Shown in pieces: positions 33,849 through 42,465 of a stretch of DNA of 64,000 nt. The stretch spans positions 62,001 to 126,000 of the forward strand of contig NZ_BMJM01000005.1 in assembly GCF_014643455.1 (NCBI RefSeq), given 5' to 3'. Under the pieces are notes generated by a model. That model was not told the origin of the DNA. It saw only the letters and a program-made list of their open reading frames with translations, and searched no databases. The position numbers and the translations under genes were made by a program. Origin of the DNA: Sandarakinorhabdus glacialis. GTDB lineage: Bacteria; Pseudomonadota; Alphaproteobacteria; Sphingomonadales; Sphingomonadaceae. The number at the start of each line of letters is the position of its first letter. The first letter of the stretch is position 1.

Positions 33849-35561
33849 ATGCATTACGCTGAGCTGGCGAAGGCGCGGGCCGAATTGACCGGGCCGGGCG
33901 GCGCCTTCGAGATCGAAGTGGCCGAGGTGATGGGACATCATATCCGCACTTACAAGAACGCGCTGCCAAGCGTGCGCGAGCTGTGGCTGATGACGAGGCA
34001 ATTCGCCGACCGGCCCTATCTTGTGTATGGCAACGAGCGGATCAGCTATGCGCAGGCGCATGAAGCGGTGGACGCGGTAGCGGCGTGGTTGGCGGCGCAG
34101 GGTGTCGTCGCGGGCGACCGGGTGGCGGTGGCGATGCGCAACTATCCCGAATGGATGCTGATCTACTGGGCGTGTGTTTCGTCCGGTATTGCTGTCGTCG
34201 GCATGAATGCCTGGTGGATGACCGAAGAGATGGCCTATGCGCTGGCGGACTCGGCGCCGAAGATCCTGTTCCTCGATGCCGAGCGCCTGGCCCGGGTGAA
34301 CGACCGCCCGGCGATGGCGGAAGGCATAATGCTGGTAACGGTGCGCGTCGATAGCGCCGTGGTGCCGGCTGGTGCGGCCCAGGTCACGCCATGGTCCGAA
34401 GTTGTCGCGCGTGGTGGTTCGATGCCGGATGTCATGGTCGATCCCGATGCCGATGCGTGTATTTTCTATACGTCCGGGACGACCGGCAATCCCAAGGGCG
34501 CGCAACTGACGCATCGCGGTTGCATCTCGAATTTGTTCAGCATGATGTATGCCGGTGCCTCGTCGGCACTGGCGACGCAAAGGGCGACGGGGGTCGAGCC
34601 GCCCGCCGCACCGGCGATTCCGGTGACGCTGATCGCCACCCCGCTGTTCCATGTCACCGCCAACAACTGCGGCGCGTATGTCACCACCGCGGCCGGCGGC
34701 ACGCTGGTTCTGACGTATCGCTGGGACGCCGGCGAAGCGCTGCGATTGATCGCGCGCGAGAAGGTGACTTCTATGAGCGGCGTGCCGGTGATGGCGCGCG
34801 AACTGATCAGCCATCCTGAATTCGAGACGACCGATACATCGAGCCTGGTGTCGCTGGGCGGCGGCGGCGCGCAGGTGCCGCCCGACCTCGTGCTGAAGAT
34901 CGAGCGGCAGGTGGCAACGGCGCGGCCGGGCACGGGTTACGGCATGACCGAGACGTGCGGGATCATCACCTCCATCGGCGGGGATTTCTTTGTCGATCGG
35001 CCCGACAGCTGTGGGCCGGCGATGCCGTGTCTTGAAGCCAAGTGTGTCGACGACGATGGCGATACCGTGCCGCTGGGACAGGTCGGCGAGCTTTGGGTCA
35101 AGGGTTCGGCGGTCATCAAGGGCTATATCAACCGGCCCGAGGCGACGGCGGCCTCGATCACCGACGGCTGGCTGCACACCGGCGATATCGCGCGGATGGA
35201 TGGCGACGGCTTCATCTATATCGTCGATCGCAAGAAGGACATGGTGCTGCGCGGCGGCGAGAATGTCTATTGCGCCGAAGTCGAGGCGACGGTGTACCGC
35301 CTTGAAGGCATTGCCGAATGTTGCGTGTTCGGGGTGCCCGACGAGCGACTAGGCGAGGAAGTCGGCGTGGCCGTGGTGCTCAAGCCGGGCGTGAGCCTGA
35401 GCGAGGCGGAACTGACGGCGCATTGTGCGGGGTTGATGGCGAAGTACAAGGTGCCGCGGTATGTGTGGTTCATGGACGAGGCGTTGCCGCGCAATGCGAG
35501 TGGCAAGTTCCTGAAGCGGGAGTTGCGGGATCGGTTGAGCCCGGAGGTGGCGGCCGCCTGA
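33849..35561 (+). CDS. Acyl-CoA synthetase, AMP-dependent (class I adenylate-forming)
   Basis: This 570-residue ligase activates a carboxylic acid as acyl-AMP and then acyl-CoA. The P-loop is FYTSGTTGNPKGAQLTHRG, followed by GYGMTETCG, HTGDIARMDGDGFIYIVDRKKDM and the C-terminal lysine motif PRNASGKFLKRELR. All core motifs are intact. ATG 33849 was chosen because GGGGAG precedes it at ideal spacing. In-frame starts at 33735/33744 would read through the neighbouring TonB remnant. The substrate, probably a fatty or aromatic acid, cannot be told. Confidence 0.92.
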   Translation: MHYAELAKARAELTGPGGAFEIEVAEVMGHHIRTYKNALPSVRELWLMTRQFADRPYLVYGNERISYAQAHEAVDAVAAWLAAQGVVAGDRVAVAMRNYPEWMLIYWACVSSGIAVVGMNAWWMTEEMAYALADSAPKILFLDAERLARVNDRPAMAEGIMLVTVRVDSAVVPAGAAQVTPWSEVVARGGSMPDVMVDPDADACIFYTSGTTGNPKGAQLTHRGCISNLFSMMYAGASSALATQRATGVEPPAAPAIPVTLIATPLFHVTANNCGAYVTTAAGGTLVLTYRWDAGEALRLIAREKVTSMSGVPVMARELISHPEFETTDTSSLVSLGGGGAQVPPDLVLKIERQVATARPGTGYGMTETCGIITSIGGDFFVDRPDSCGPAMPCLEAKCVDDDGDTVPLGQVGELWVKGSAVIKGYINRPEATAASITDGWLHTGDIARMDGDGFIYIVDRKKDMVLRGGENVYCAEVEATVYRLEGIAECCVFGVPDERLGEEVGVAVVLKPGVSLSEAELTAHCAGLMAKYKVPRYVWFMDEALPRNASGKFLKRELRDRLSPEVAAA

Positions 35562-35587
35562 GGGTCTGGACCGGGATGGTGCCGCAG

Positions 35588-35627
35588 AGAAGCAACTGGG
35601 TCCCGGGTCAAGCCCGGGATGACAGGT
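35588..35627 (-). repeat. Family B palindromic repeat
   Basis: AAGCAACTGGGTCCCGGGT and CAAGCCCGGGATGACAGG form a CCCGGG hairpin in the 236-bp gap between the converging acyl-CoA synthetase and gltX genes. It may serve as a two-way terminator. The remainder of the gap shows nothing else. Confidence 0.85.
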
Positions 35628-35797
35628 TGAGGGGGGGCCGTCACATTGCTGGCAGACGGGCGATTTCGGGTGATTCCGGGTCTGTCGTCGGCGAGTTGGC
35701 GGCTGTTCGGCGGTACTTTCGCGGCCGGTTGCGGGGCAGTTTGCGCCTCGGGACTGGTGTCGGCGGGTATTCGGACGGAAATCACACGTGGATGTGA

Positions 35798-37117
35798 TCA
35801 GATTTCCAGGCGTTTGAGCGCGGCGGTGCGGCCGATCAGGGGGAGGAGGGCTGCCATTTCGGGGCCCTGGTCGCGGCCGGTGAGGGCGTGGCGGAGCGGG
35901 TGGAAAAGCCCGCGGCCCTTGCGGCCGGTGTCGGATTTGAGGACGGTGATCCAGCGCGACCAGATGTCGTCGCCCCATTCGAGAGCGTGGAGCGCCGCGC
36001 CGGCGGCGGCGATGAAGTCGCGGTCCTCGGGCGGGATCTCGGCGACGATCGGCCCGGTGACGACGCCCTGCCAGTCGGCCGCATCGGCGGCGGTGGCGAG
36101 GTTGGCGCGGATGGCGAGCCAGACGGGCTCGGTGACGCCGGGGATGCGATCGGCGACGGCGGCATAGGGGAGATTGTGGAGGGTGCGGGCGCTGAGGGCG
36201 GCGAGGTCCTCGGGGTCGAAGCGGGCGGGGGCGCGGCCGAAGGTCGACAGGTCGAAGCCGGGGAGGAGATCGGGCAGCGCGGCGACGGGTTCGACCGGCA
36301 ACGAGGTGCCGAGGCGGGCGAGGAGCGCGGCGATGGCCTGGGGCTCGATGCCCATTTCGCGCCATTGGGCGACGCCTTCGGAGCCGATGCGTTTCGACAG
36401 GGCAGCGTCGGCGCCGGTGAGCAGGGCGAGATGGGCGAAGGCGGGGACGCGGGCGCCAAGGGCTTCGAACATCTGGATCTGGACGGCGGAATTGGTGACA
36501 TGGTCCTCGCCGCGGACGATGTTGGTGATGCCGAGATCGATGTCGTCGACGACCGACGGCAGCATGTAGAGCCAGGTGCCGTCGGCGCGGCGGACGACCG
36601 GGTCGGACAGCGCGGCGGGATCGAAATGGCAGTCGCCGCGGACGCCGTCGAGCCAGCGGATTGGCGCCGATGTGTCGAGGCGGAAGCGCCAATGGGGGGT
36701 GGTGCCCGCACCGGCGTGGGCGGCGTGGTCGGCGTCCGTCAGCGCCAGCGCGGCGCGGTCGTAGACGGGGGGGAGCCCGCGCTGCTGCTGGACCTTGCGC
36801 TTGAGATCGAGTTCGGAAGGGGTTTCATAGGCGCGGTAGACGCGGCCGGTCGTTGCCAGATGGTCGAGCGCGGCCTGGTAGAGCGGGAAGCGGTGCGACT
36901 GGCGGAACTCGGCGTCGGGGGCGAGGCCGAGCCAGGCGAGATCGGCGCGGATCGATTCGGCGGAGGCTTCGGTGGAGCGGGCGAGATCGGTATCGTCGAG
37001 GCGCAGGATGAAGCGGCCGCCGGCCTTGCGGGCGAGCAGCCAGTTGACCAGCGCGGTGCGGATATTGCCGGCATGGAGGGTGCCAGTGGGGGAGGGGGCG
37101 AAACGGGTGGTGGTCAT
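35798..37117 (-). CDS. gltX: Glutamyl-tRNA synthetase
   Basis: This 439-residue class I synthetase has the HIGH motif as HAGN (15-18) in APSPTGTLHAGNIRTAL and the KMSKS motif as LSKRIG (240-245). RLDDTD and YMLPSVVDDIDLGITNIVRGEDHVTN mark the catalytic core. These variants are typical of the alphaproteobacterial GltX form. Many relatives carry two GltX proteins, and one may favour tRNA(Gln), whose glutamate GatCAB then amidates. A Zn-binding cysteine cluster is absent. ATG 37117 starts the conserved region directly. Confidence 0.95.
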   Translation of the reverse strand: MTTTRFAPSPTGTLHAGNIRTALVNWLLARKAGGRFILRLDDTDLARSTEASAESIRADLAWLGLAPDAEFRQSHRFPLYQAALDHLATTGRVYRAYETPSELDLKRKVQQQRGLPPVYDRAALALTDADHAAHAGAGTTPHWRFRLDTSAPIRWLDGVRGDCHFDPAALSDPVVRRADGTWLYMLPSVVDDIDLGITNIVRGEDHVTNSAVQIQMFEALGARVPAFAHLALLTGADAALSKRIGSEGVAQWREMGIEPQAIAALLARLGTSLPVEPVAALPDLLPGFDLSTFGRAPARFDPEDLAALSARTLHNLPYAAVADRIPGVTEPVWLAIRANLATAADAADWQGVVTGPIVAEIPPEDRDFIAAAGAALHALEWGDDIWSRWITVLKSDTGRKGRGLFHPLRHALTGRDQGPEMAALLPLIGRTAALKRLEI

Positions 37118-37186
37118 TGGGTTGGTCTAGGGGTGAATCGGGTTGGCGGGAAGGGCGGGCTTTTGTCTGGTGGGGCGGGAGATGGG

Positions 37187-37204
37187 CCCCGGCCTTCGCC
37201 GGGG
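37187..37204. repeat. Short GC-rich palindrome between gltX and upstream gene
   Basis: CCCCGGC-CTTC-GCCGGGG is followed by TGACGGCAAGAGAG, which is repeated imperfectly several times between 37205 and 37270. This is a common type of genomic palindrome. The 168-bp gap holds no gene. Confidence 0.6.
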
Positions 37205-37285
37205 TGACGGCAAGAGAGGGGGGGTGGCGGGAGAGAGGGGGTGACGGCAAGAGAGAGTGTGACGGGAGAAGGGGGGCCGGCCTGA

Positions 37286-38215
37286 TCAGGGGAGGGCGGG
37301 GCAGGTGAGTTCGAGGGTGAGGGGGGCGCGGCGCCAGGTGACCTGGGCGCAGGTGGACAGGCGATCGTTGCCGATGGCGAGCTTTGCCCATTGGCGCTGG
37401 GCGTCGAAGCGGGCGGTGGCGACGAGCTCGTCGTCGGGCAGGGTTTCGGTGGGGATACGGGTGCGGCCGCTCCAGTCGAAGATGCGGGCGGGGACGCTGT
37501 TGAGGCGGAAGCCGGCGATGTCGACGGGGGTGTCGAAGGTGACGTTGCGGACCGGGCGCGAGACGCCGTGCGCAATGGGGGCGTGGCGGATGGGGCCGGA
37601 GAGGTGGCCGCCGCCGGTTTCGGCGAGGAAGGCGGCGGCGGCGGCCGTGGCGATGGTTTCGGCAGCCATGGGGGCGATGATGACGTCGATTTGGCGCTTG
37701 CCGATTTGGGTGGCGGTGACGAGGCCGCGGTCGGGAGTGAAATCGAGGGGCAGGATGGTGACGGCGTCGGTGACGGTAATGGGGCGGCGGGTGAGGCGGA
37801 CCTCGTCATGGGGGAGGAGCATGGGATTGATGCTACCGTCGGCGTCGGGGATATAGTCGCGGTTGCCGTACGCCAGGGTGACGAGGACGGGGCGGCCGGC
37901 GATGTCGAGGATGGCGGTGGTGGTGTCCTCGGACACGCTGATCTTGCCGATGAGGACGCGCATGCGGCCGCGCTCGGGGGGGCGGCCGGCGACGAGGCGG
38001 GCGGGGTTGGCGAGATCGAGGCGGCGGGCGGCGCTGGCGTTGAGGGCGACCTGCTGGGTGGTGGCGGGGTCGATGCGCAGGGTGAGGGGAAGGCCGGCGA
38101 GGGTGGCGGTTATTATTGGGGACGAGAGGGGGAGGGTTAGGGGCGGGAGGGCTGGGAGTGGGGGTGGAGGTTTTGCGGCGGTTAGCAGGGCGAGGAGAGG
38201 GATTGCGGTAAGCAC
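37286..38215 (-). CDS. Secreted protein, possibly degenerate retropepsin-like aspartic protease
   Basis: This protein has about 309 residues and starts at a GTG (38215) that leads into a hydrophobic signal segment (LTAIPLLALLTAA). GGGAGGGG lies about 10 bases upstream. A proline-rich linker follows. LTLRIDPATTQQVALN, then AARRLDL, recalls the start of a retropepsin-like domain, but the catalytic DTGA is replaced by DPAT, so activity is unlikely or the resemblance is accidental. A second half contains ADGSINPMLLP and DVIIAPMAAET. Function unknown. An upstream in-frame ATG at 38284 lies inside nadE. Confidence 0.6.
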   Translation of the reverse strand: MLTAIPLLALLTAAKPPPPLPALPPLTLPLSSPIITATLAGLPLTLRIDPATTQQVALNASAARRLDLANPARLVAGRPPERGRMRVLIGKISVSEDTTTAILDIAGRPVLVTLAYGNRDYIPDADGSINPMLLPHDEVRLTRRPITVTDAVTILPLDFTPDRGLVTATQIGKRQIDVIIAPMAAETIATAAAAAFLAETGGGHLSGPIRHAPIAHGVSRPVRNVTFDTPVDIAGFRLNSVPARIFDWSGRTRIPTETLPDDELVATARFDAQRQWAKLAIGNDRLSTCAQVTWRRAPLTLELTCPALP

Positions 38216-38254
38216 CCACCCACGACCCCTCCCTTGAAGAAGGGAGGGGGGAAG
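38216..38254. repeat. CCCTCCCTT...AAGGGAGGG hairpin
   Basis: A near-perfect stem (CCCCTCCCTT / AAGGGAGGGG) with a short GAAG loop sits between the end of nadE and the next gene on the minus strand. It resembles the hairpin part of the family A repeats but lacks the GAGAGACGCG core. Confidence 0.6.
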
Positions 38255-38264
38255 CGAAGTAAGG

Positions 38265-39923
38265 CTATGCTGTTCTGAACGCATTTGTGATGGGGTAGCG
38301 GCGGTCGCGGCCGAAGTTTCGTTTGCCGATCTTGACGCCGGGAGGGGCCTGGCGGCGCTTGTATTCGGCGATGTAAAGCAGGCGCTCGATGCGGGTTACC
38401 ATGGCCGGGTCGAGCCCTTGCGCGATCAGGTCGGAGGCGGAATGCTCGTTTTCGACGAGGGCCATCAGGATGCGGTCGAGGATGTCGTAGGGCGGCAGGC
38501 TGTCGGCGTCTTTCTGGTTGTCGCGCAGCTCGGCGGTGGGGGGTTTGTCGATGACGCGCTGGGGCATGACCGGGCCTTTGGGACCGATCGACAGGCGGGG
38601 GTGGTTGCGGTTGCGCCATTCGCAGAGCTTGAAGACGGTGGTCTTGTAGACGTCCTTGAGGACCGAGAAGCCGCCGGCCATGTCGCCGTAGATGGTGGCG
38701 TAGCCGACGCTCATCTCGGACTTGTTGCCGGTGGTGAGGAGCATGGGGCCGAACTTGTTGCTGAGCGCCATCAGCGACAGGCCGCGGATCCGGGACTGGA
38801 TGTTTTCCTCGGTGGTGTCCGGGGCCTTGCCGGCGAACAGCGGCGCCAGCATGTCGGTGAAGGCGGCCATCGCGGGCTGGATGCCGACGGTGTCGAGGCG
38901 GACGCCCAATAGCCGGGCGCATTCGGCGGCGTCCTCGAGGCTGTCGGCGCTGGTGTAGGGCGACGGCATCATCACGCACCAGACGCGATCGGCGCCGAGC
39001 GCGTCGACGGCGACGGCAGCGGAGAGGGCGGAATCGATGCCGCCCGACAGGCCGAGGATGACGCCGGGAAAGCGGTTGCGGTTGACGTAGTCGCGCAGGC
39101 CCAGGAGCATGGCGTGGTAAATGTCGGCGGGGTCCTCGTCCTGCGCCGCCAGGGACCCCTGTTCGCAGGCCCAGTTGTGGTTGAAGCCGTGGCGGGTCCA
39201 GTTGGTGATGGCGATCTGCTCGTCCCAGTCGGGCATCTGCAGGGCGAGGGTGCGATCGGCATTGAGGACGAAACTGGCGCCGTCGAACACGAGCTCGTCC
39301 TGGCCGCCGACGCGGTTGAGATAGACGAGGGGAAGCCCGGTTTCGGTGACGCGGGCGACGGCGAGGCCGAGGCGGCGGTCGTCCTTGCCGACTTCGTAGG
39401 GCGAGCCGTTGGGGACGATAAGCAGCTCGGCACCGGTTTCGGCTAGGCATTCGGTGACGTCGGCGCTCCACATGTCCTCGCAGACGGGGACGCCAATGCG
39501 GGTGCCGCGGAAGGCGAGTGGGCCGGGGAGCGGGCCGGCGGAGAAGACGCGCTTTTCGTCGAAAGTGCCGTAGTTGGGCAGGTCGTGCTTGCGCGTGATG
39601 CCGGCGATCTTGCCGGCGTCGAGGAGGAACATGGCGTTGTGGAGTTTGCCATTTTCGGCGAGCGGCGCGCCGACGAGGAGGGCGGGGCCGCCATCGGCAG
39701 TGGCGGCGGCGAGCTGTTCGATGTGGTGCGCGGCGGCGGCGACAAGGGCGGGTTTAAGGACGAGATCCTCGGGCGGGTAGCCGATGACGCTGAGTTCCGG
39801 GGTGACGATGAGGTCGGCGGCGGGGGCCTGGGCGCGGGCGGCGAGAATGGCGGCGGCGTTGGCGCCGAGGTCGCCGACCGAGGCGTTGAGCTGGGCGAGA
39901 GCGATGGCGAGCGTCGTGGACAT
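38265..39923 (-). CDS. nadE: Glutamine-dependent NAD+ synthetase
   Basis: This 552-residue two-domain enzyme makes NAD+ from deamido-NAD+, ATP and glutamine. The N-terminal nitrilase-type glutaminase has the Glu43-Lys112-Cys148 triad (VTPELSVIGYP, RKHDLPNYG, GVPVCEDMW). The C-terminal synthetase has the pyrophosphate loop SGGIDS (293-298) and TGNKSEMSVGYATIYGDM. The end shows the usual PPG.KI.....RDRRYPI pattern. It is complete and standard. Confidence 0.96.
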   Translation of the reverse strand: MSTTLAIALAQLNASVGDLGANAAAILAARAQAPAADLIVTPELSVIGYPPEDLVLKPALVAAAAHHIEQLAAATADGGPALLVGAPLAENGKLHNAMFLLDAGKIAGITRKHDLPNYGTFDEKRVFSAGPLPGPLAFRGTRIGVPVCEDMWSADVTECLAETGAELLIVPNGSPYEVGKDDRRLGLAVARVTETGLPLVYLNRVGGQDELVFDGASFVLNADRTLALQMPDWDEQIAITNWTRHGFNHNWACEQGSLAAQDEDPADIYHAMLLGLRDYVNRNRFPGVILGLSGGIDSALSAAVAVDALGADRVWCVMMPSPYTSADSLEDAAECARLLGVRLDTVGIQPAMAAFTDMLAPLFAGKAPDTTEENIQSRIRGLSLMALSNKFGPMLLTTGNKSEMSVGYATIYGDMAGGFSVLKDVYKTTVFKLCEWRNRNHPRLSIGPKGPVMPQRVIDKPPTAELRDNQKDADSLPPYDILDRILMALVENEHSASDLIAQGLDPAMVTRIERLLYIAEYKRRQAPPGVKIGKRNFGRDRRYPITNAFRTA

Positions 39924-40005
39924 TGTGTGGGTTTAGGAGGGGAGGGCGCGCGGGGCAATGCGCGGGGTTGATCTGGGTGGTTGGGGTGATGCCCTGCCCC
40001 GTAGC

Positions 40006-40042
40006 GAAGCAACTGGGTCCCCGGTCAAGCCCGGGATGACAG
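40006..40042 (-). repeat. Family B palindromic repeat
   Basis: AAGCAACTGGGTCCCCGGT and CAAGCCCGGGATGACAG, one base changed in the stem relative to the other copies. It lies in the 285-bp gene-free gap 39924-40208 between nadE and the amidohydrolase gene. Confidence 0.8.
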
Positions 40043-40087
40043 CTAGGGGCGGGTGCTCTTGTCGGGTCGCGCGGGGTGGCGGCGCGG

Positions 40088-40118
40088 CTGGATGCCAGCC
40101 TCCGCTGGCATGACAGGG
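40088..40118. repeat. Palindrome GCCAGC/GCTGGC
   Basis: CTGGATGCCAGC and GCTGGCATGACAGG enclose a CTCC loop. This is a third palindrome type, in the same gap as family A and B copies, so three repeat types are stacked in under 200 bp. Confidence 0.6.
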
Positions 40119-40145
40119 GGAAGACGGTGCTTTTGCGGAGAGATG

Positions 40146-40206
40146 GTGCCCCTCACCCGGGCCGCGAAGGCGCGTCTCTCGACCTCTCCCGCGACGAGAG
40201 AGGTGA
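40146..40206 (-). repeat. Family A palindromic repeat, copy 3
   Basis: CCCTCACCCGGGCCGCGAAG, then GCGCGTCTCTCGACCTCTCC, then GAGAGAGG: the reverse orientation of the copies at 19744 and 25467. It ends three bases before the amidohydrolase stop codon and so lies just downstream of that gene. Confidence 0.85.
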
Positions 40207-40208
40207 TT

Positions 40209-41801
40209 TCAGGGTTTGGCTTTTTCGGCGGCGACTTGGGCGGCGACCGAGGCGAGGAGGGCGGGGGCGTCGAAGACGATGCCGTCTTTTATGGTCCAGC
40301 GGACGCCGCCGACTTTTTCGCTGCGGTTGGTCTTTTCGTTGAGGCGGGTGAAGCCGGTGCCGTAGAGGGTTTTCAAATTCTGCAGCGGGTTTTCGGGGAC
40401 GATGACGAGGTCGGCGAGCATGCCGGCGCGGATCAGGCCGAATTCGGGGTCCTTGCCTGTCGGGTCATTGAGCGTGCGGGCGCCGTTGATGGTGGCGGAC
40501 TGGATCACCTCCAGTGGCGAGAAGCCGGCTTCCTGGAGGAGCTCGAGTTCTAGGATATAGTTGAAGCCCCAGCTTTGATAGATAAAGCCGGGGTCGGAAC
40601 CGGCGGTGACGCGGCCGCCCATGTTCTTGTAATCGTTCACCAGCCGCATGTAGCGGCCGTAGAAATTGCGCCAGGTGACTTCGTGCGCGGTGGTCCAGTC
40701 GTAGAAATAGCTGCCGTGGTTGTCGCGGTTCGATTCGTAGAAGTTCGCCAGCGACGGCAGCGTGTAGGTGGCGTGCCAATCGGCGTTTTTGGCGCGCATC
40801 AGGTCGCGGCTGGCGCTGTAGATGTTGAAGGTCGGGTCGAAGACGACGCCGGTGGCTTTCTGGGCTTCGAGATAGGCGATCCATTCGGGGCCGCCGGGTT
40901 CGTGGATCTGGTTCCAGATTTCGGCGATGCCGCCGAAGCGTTTTTGCTCGTCGTTGAAGTTGTAGTCGGGCGGCGTGTCCTGGGTGCGGCGGTCCTTGAG
41001 CAGCGATTCGAAATGGCCATAAAAGTGCGTGATGGTGCCGAGGCCGGCGGCGGCGGCATCGCGGGCGTTGAATTCGGCGATGTTGGGCTGGGCGAGGTGG
41101 GCGACGGTGCCGAGGCCGAGCTTTTTGGCTTCGTCGATGGCGGCGCGGTCGATCTCGGGGGTCTCGTCGCCGCGGTTGAAGAATTTTATGCCGTCGATGC
41201 CGGATTTCGCCGCCCAGCGGACCCATTCGCGGGCTTTCTGGGGGGATTGGACTTTGGCGTTTCCGTCTTTTGGGGTCCAGCCGCTGCCGAGGGTCTGGTA
41301 GACGTAGATGCGCGGGGCGGTGATTTCGCCGGCTGCACTGCGGCGCTTGTCGTCGAGGGCGCGGGCGGCGTCGTTGCCGAACAGCGGGACGCCGCGGATG
41401 GTGGTGACGCCGTGGGCGAGCCAGAGGCGGTAGGGATAGCTCGGGTCGGGCGCCTTGGAGTCGTCGCCGCTGTGGCCGTGCATGTCGACGAAGCCGGGCA
41501 TGACGTACATGCCGGTGGCGTCGATTTCGCGAGTGGCGCCCGTGGGTTGGCGGTCCTTGGCCATGGGGAGCCCGGGGGTGCCTGCGCTGCGAATCTCGGC
41601 GATGCGGTTGCCGCGGATGACAATGTCGGCGGGGCCGTAGGGGGGGCCACCGTTGCCGGTGATGATGGTGACGCCGCGGATTACCAAGGTGGCGTAGGGC
41701 CCTTGGGCTTCGGGGCCGCGGGGCGGGGTCGGGAGCATGGCGGCAGTTGCGGGCATGGATGCGGCCAGAATGGCTGCGATTGCTAAGTTGCGGAATCGCA
41801 T
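40209..41801 (-). CDS. Secreted amidohydrolase-superfamily protein
   Basis: This 530-residue protein has a signal peptide (NLAIAAILAASMPATAA). The amidohydrolase fold shows the metal motif as DMHGH (107-110), a further metal histidine in GLGTVAHLAQ, and the TAGSDPGF motif with the catalytic Asp. The N- and C-terminal beta-sandwich is visible (LVIRGVTIITGNGG, LADLVIVPENPLQNL). Relatives include imidazolonepropionase-like and prolidase-like enzymes; the substrate is unknown. ATG 41801 was chosen over 41882 because it starts the signal peptide and clears the divergent plsY start. Confidence 0.85.
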   Translation of the reverse strand: MRFRNLAIAAILAASMPATAAMLPTPPRGPEAQGPYATLVIRGVTIITGNGGPPYGPADIVIRGNRIAEIRSAGTPGLPMAKDRQPTGATREIDATGMYVMPGFVDMHGHSGDDSKAPDPSYPYRLWLAHGVTTIRGVPLFGNDAARALDDKRRSAAGEITAPRIYVYQTLGSGWTPKDGNAKVQSPQKAREWVRWAAKSGIDGIKFFNRGDETPEIDRAAIDEAKKLGLGTVAHLAQPNIAEFNARDAAAAGLGTITHFYGHFESLLKDRRTQDTPPDYNFNDEQKRFGGIAEIWNQIHEPGGPEWIAYLEAQKATGVVFDPTFNIYSASRDLMRAKNADWHATYTLPSLANFYESNRDNHGSYFYDWTTAHEVTWRNFYGRYMRLVNDYKNMGGRVTAGSDPGFIYQSWGFNYILELELLQEAGFSPLEVIQSATINGARTLNDPTGKDPEFGLIRAGMLADLVIVPENPLQNLKTLYGTGFTRLNEKTNRSEKVGGVRWTIKDGIVFDAPALLASVAAQVAAEKAKP

Positions 41802-41880
41802 GTGCGTATAGTCCCCCGGTCGTTCGCGGCGAGCATAGGGGGCTTGTGCGGGGGTTTCAAACGCCGCTACCGTTGCGGGC

Positions 41881-42465
41881 ATGGGGACAAATTCGATTTT
41901 GTGGATGCTGGCGGGTTATCTGCTCGGCAGCATACCGTTCGGGCTGTTGCTGACGCGAATGGTTGGGGTCGACATCCGCCAGGTCGGATCGGGCAATATC
42001 GGCACGACCAATGTGCTGCGAACGGGGAACAAGGGACTGGCGGCGGCGACGCTGCTGCTCGATGCGGGCAAGGGGGCGGCGGCGGTGCTGCTGGCGCGGT
42101 ATTTCGGCGGACTCGAGGCGGGTATGCTGGCCGGGGTGGCGGCGTTCCTGGGGCATTGCTATCCGGTCTGGCTGAAATTTCGCGGGGGCAAGGGGGTGGC
42201 GACGCTGCTTGGGGTGACGCTGGCTGCGGTGCCTTTGGCGGGCTTGATTGCGCTGGTGGCCTGGTTGGTTGGGGCGCTGGTGACGCGTTATTCTTCGGTT
42301 GGCGGGATCTTGGCGGCAGTGGCGGCGCCGTTGGCGGCCTGGGGGTTGGGGGCGCCGCATTCGGCGATTGCGCTGGCGGTGATGTCGGTAGTGCTGGTGT
42401 GGAAACATCGGGAGAATATCGGGCGGTTGCGCAGCGGGACGGAGAGCCGGATCGGCAGTAAGTGA
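41881..42465 (+). CDS. plsY: Glycerol-3-phosphate acyltransferase PlsY
   Basis: This 194-residue membrane enzyme transfers the acyl group from acyl-phosphate to glycerol-3-phosphate, the first step of phospholipid synthesis. The three family motifs are visible: GSIPFGLLL, GSGNIGTTNVLRTGN and GHCYPVWLKFRGGKGVAT. It has about five membrane helices. It is divergent from the amidohydrolase and overlaps dprA by four bases (GTGA). Confidence 0.96.
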   Translation: MGTNSILWMLAGYLLGSIPFGLLLTRMVGVDIRQVGSGNIGTTNVLRTGNKGLAAATLLLDAGKGAAAVLLARYFGGLEAGMLAGVAAFLGHCYPVWLKFRGGKGVATLLGVTLAAVPLAGLIALVAWLVGALVTRYSSVGGILAAVAAPLAAWGLGAPHSAIALAVMSVVLVWKHRENIGRLRSGTESRIGSK

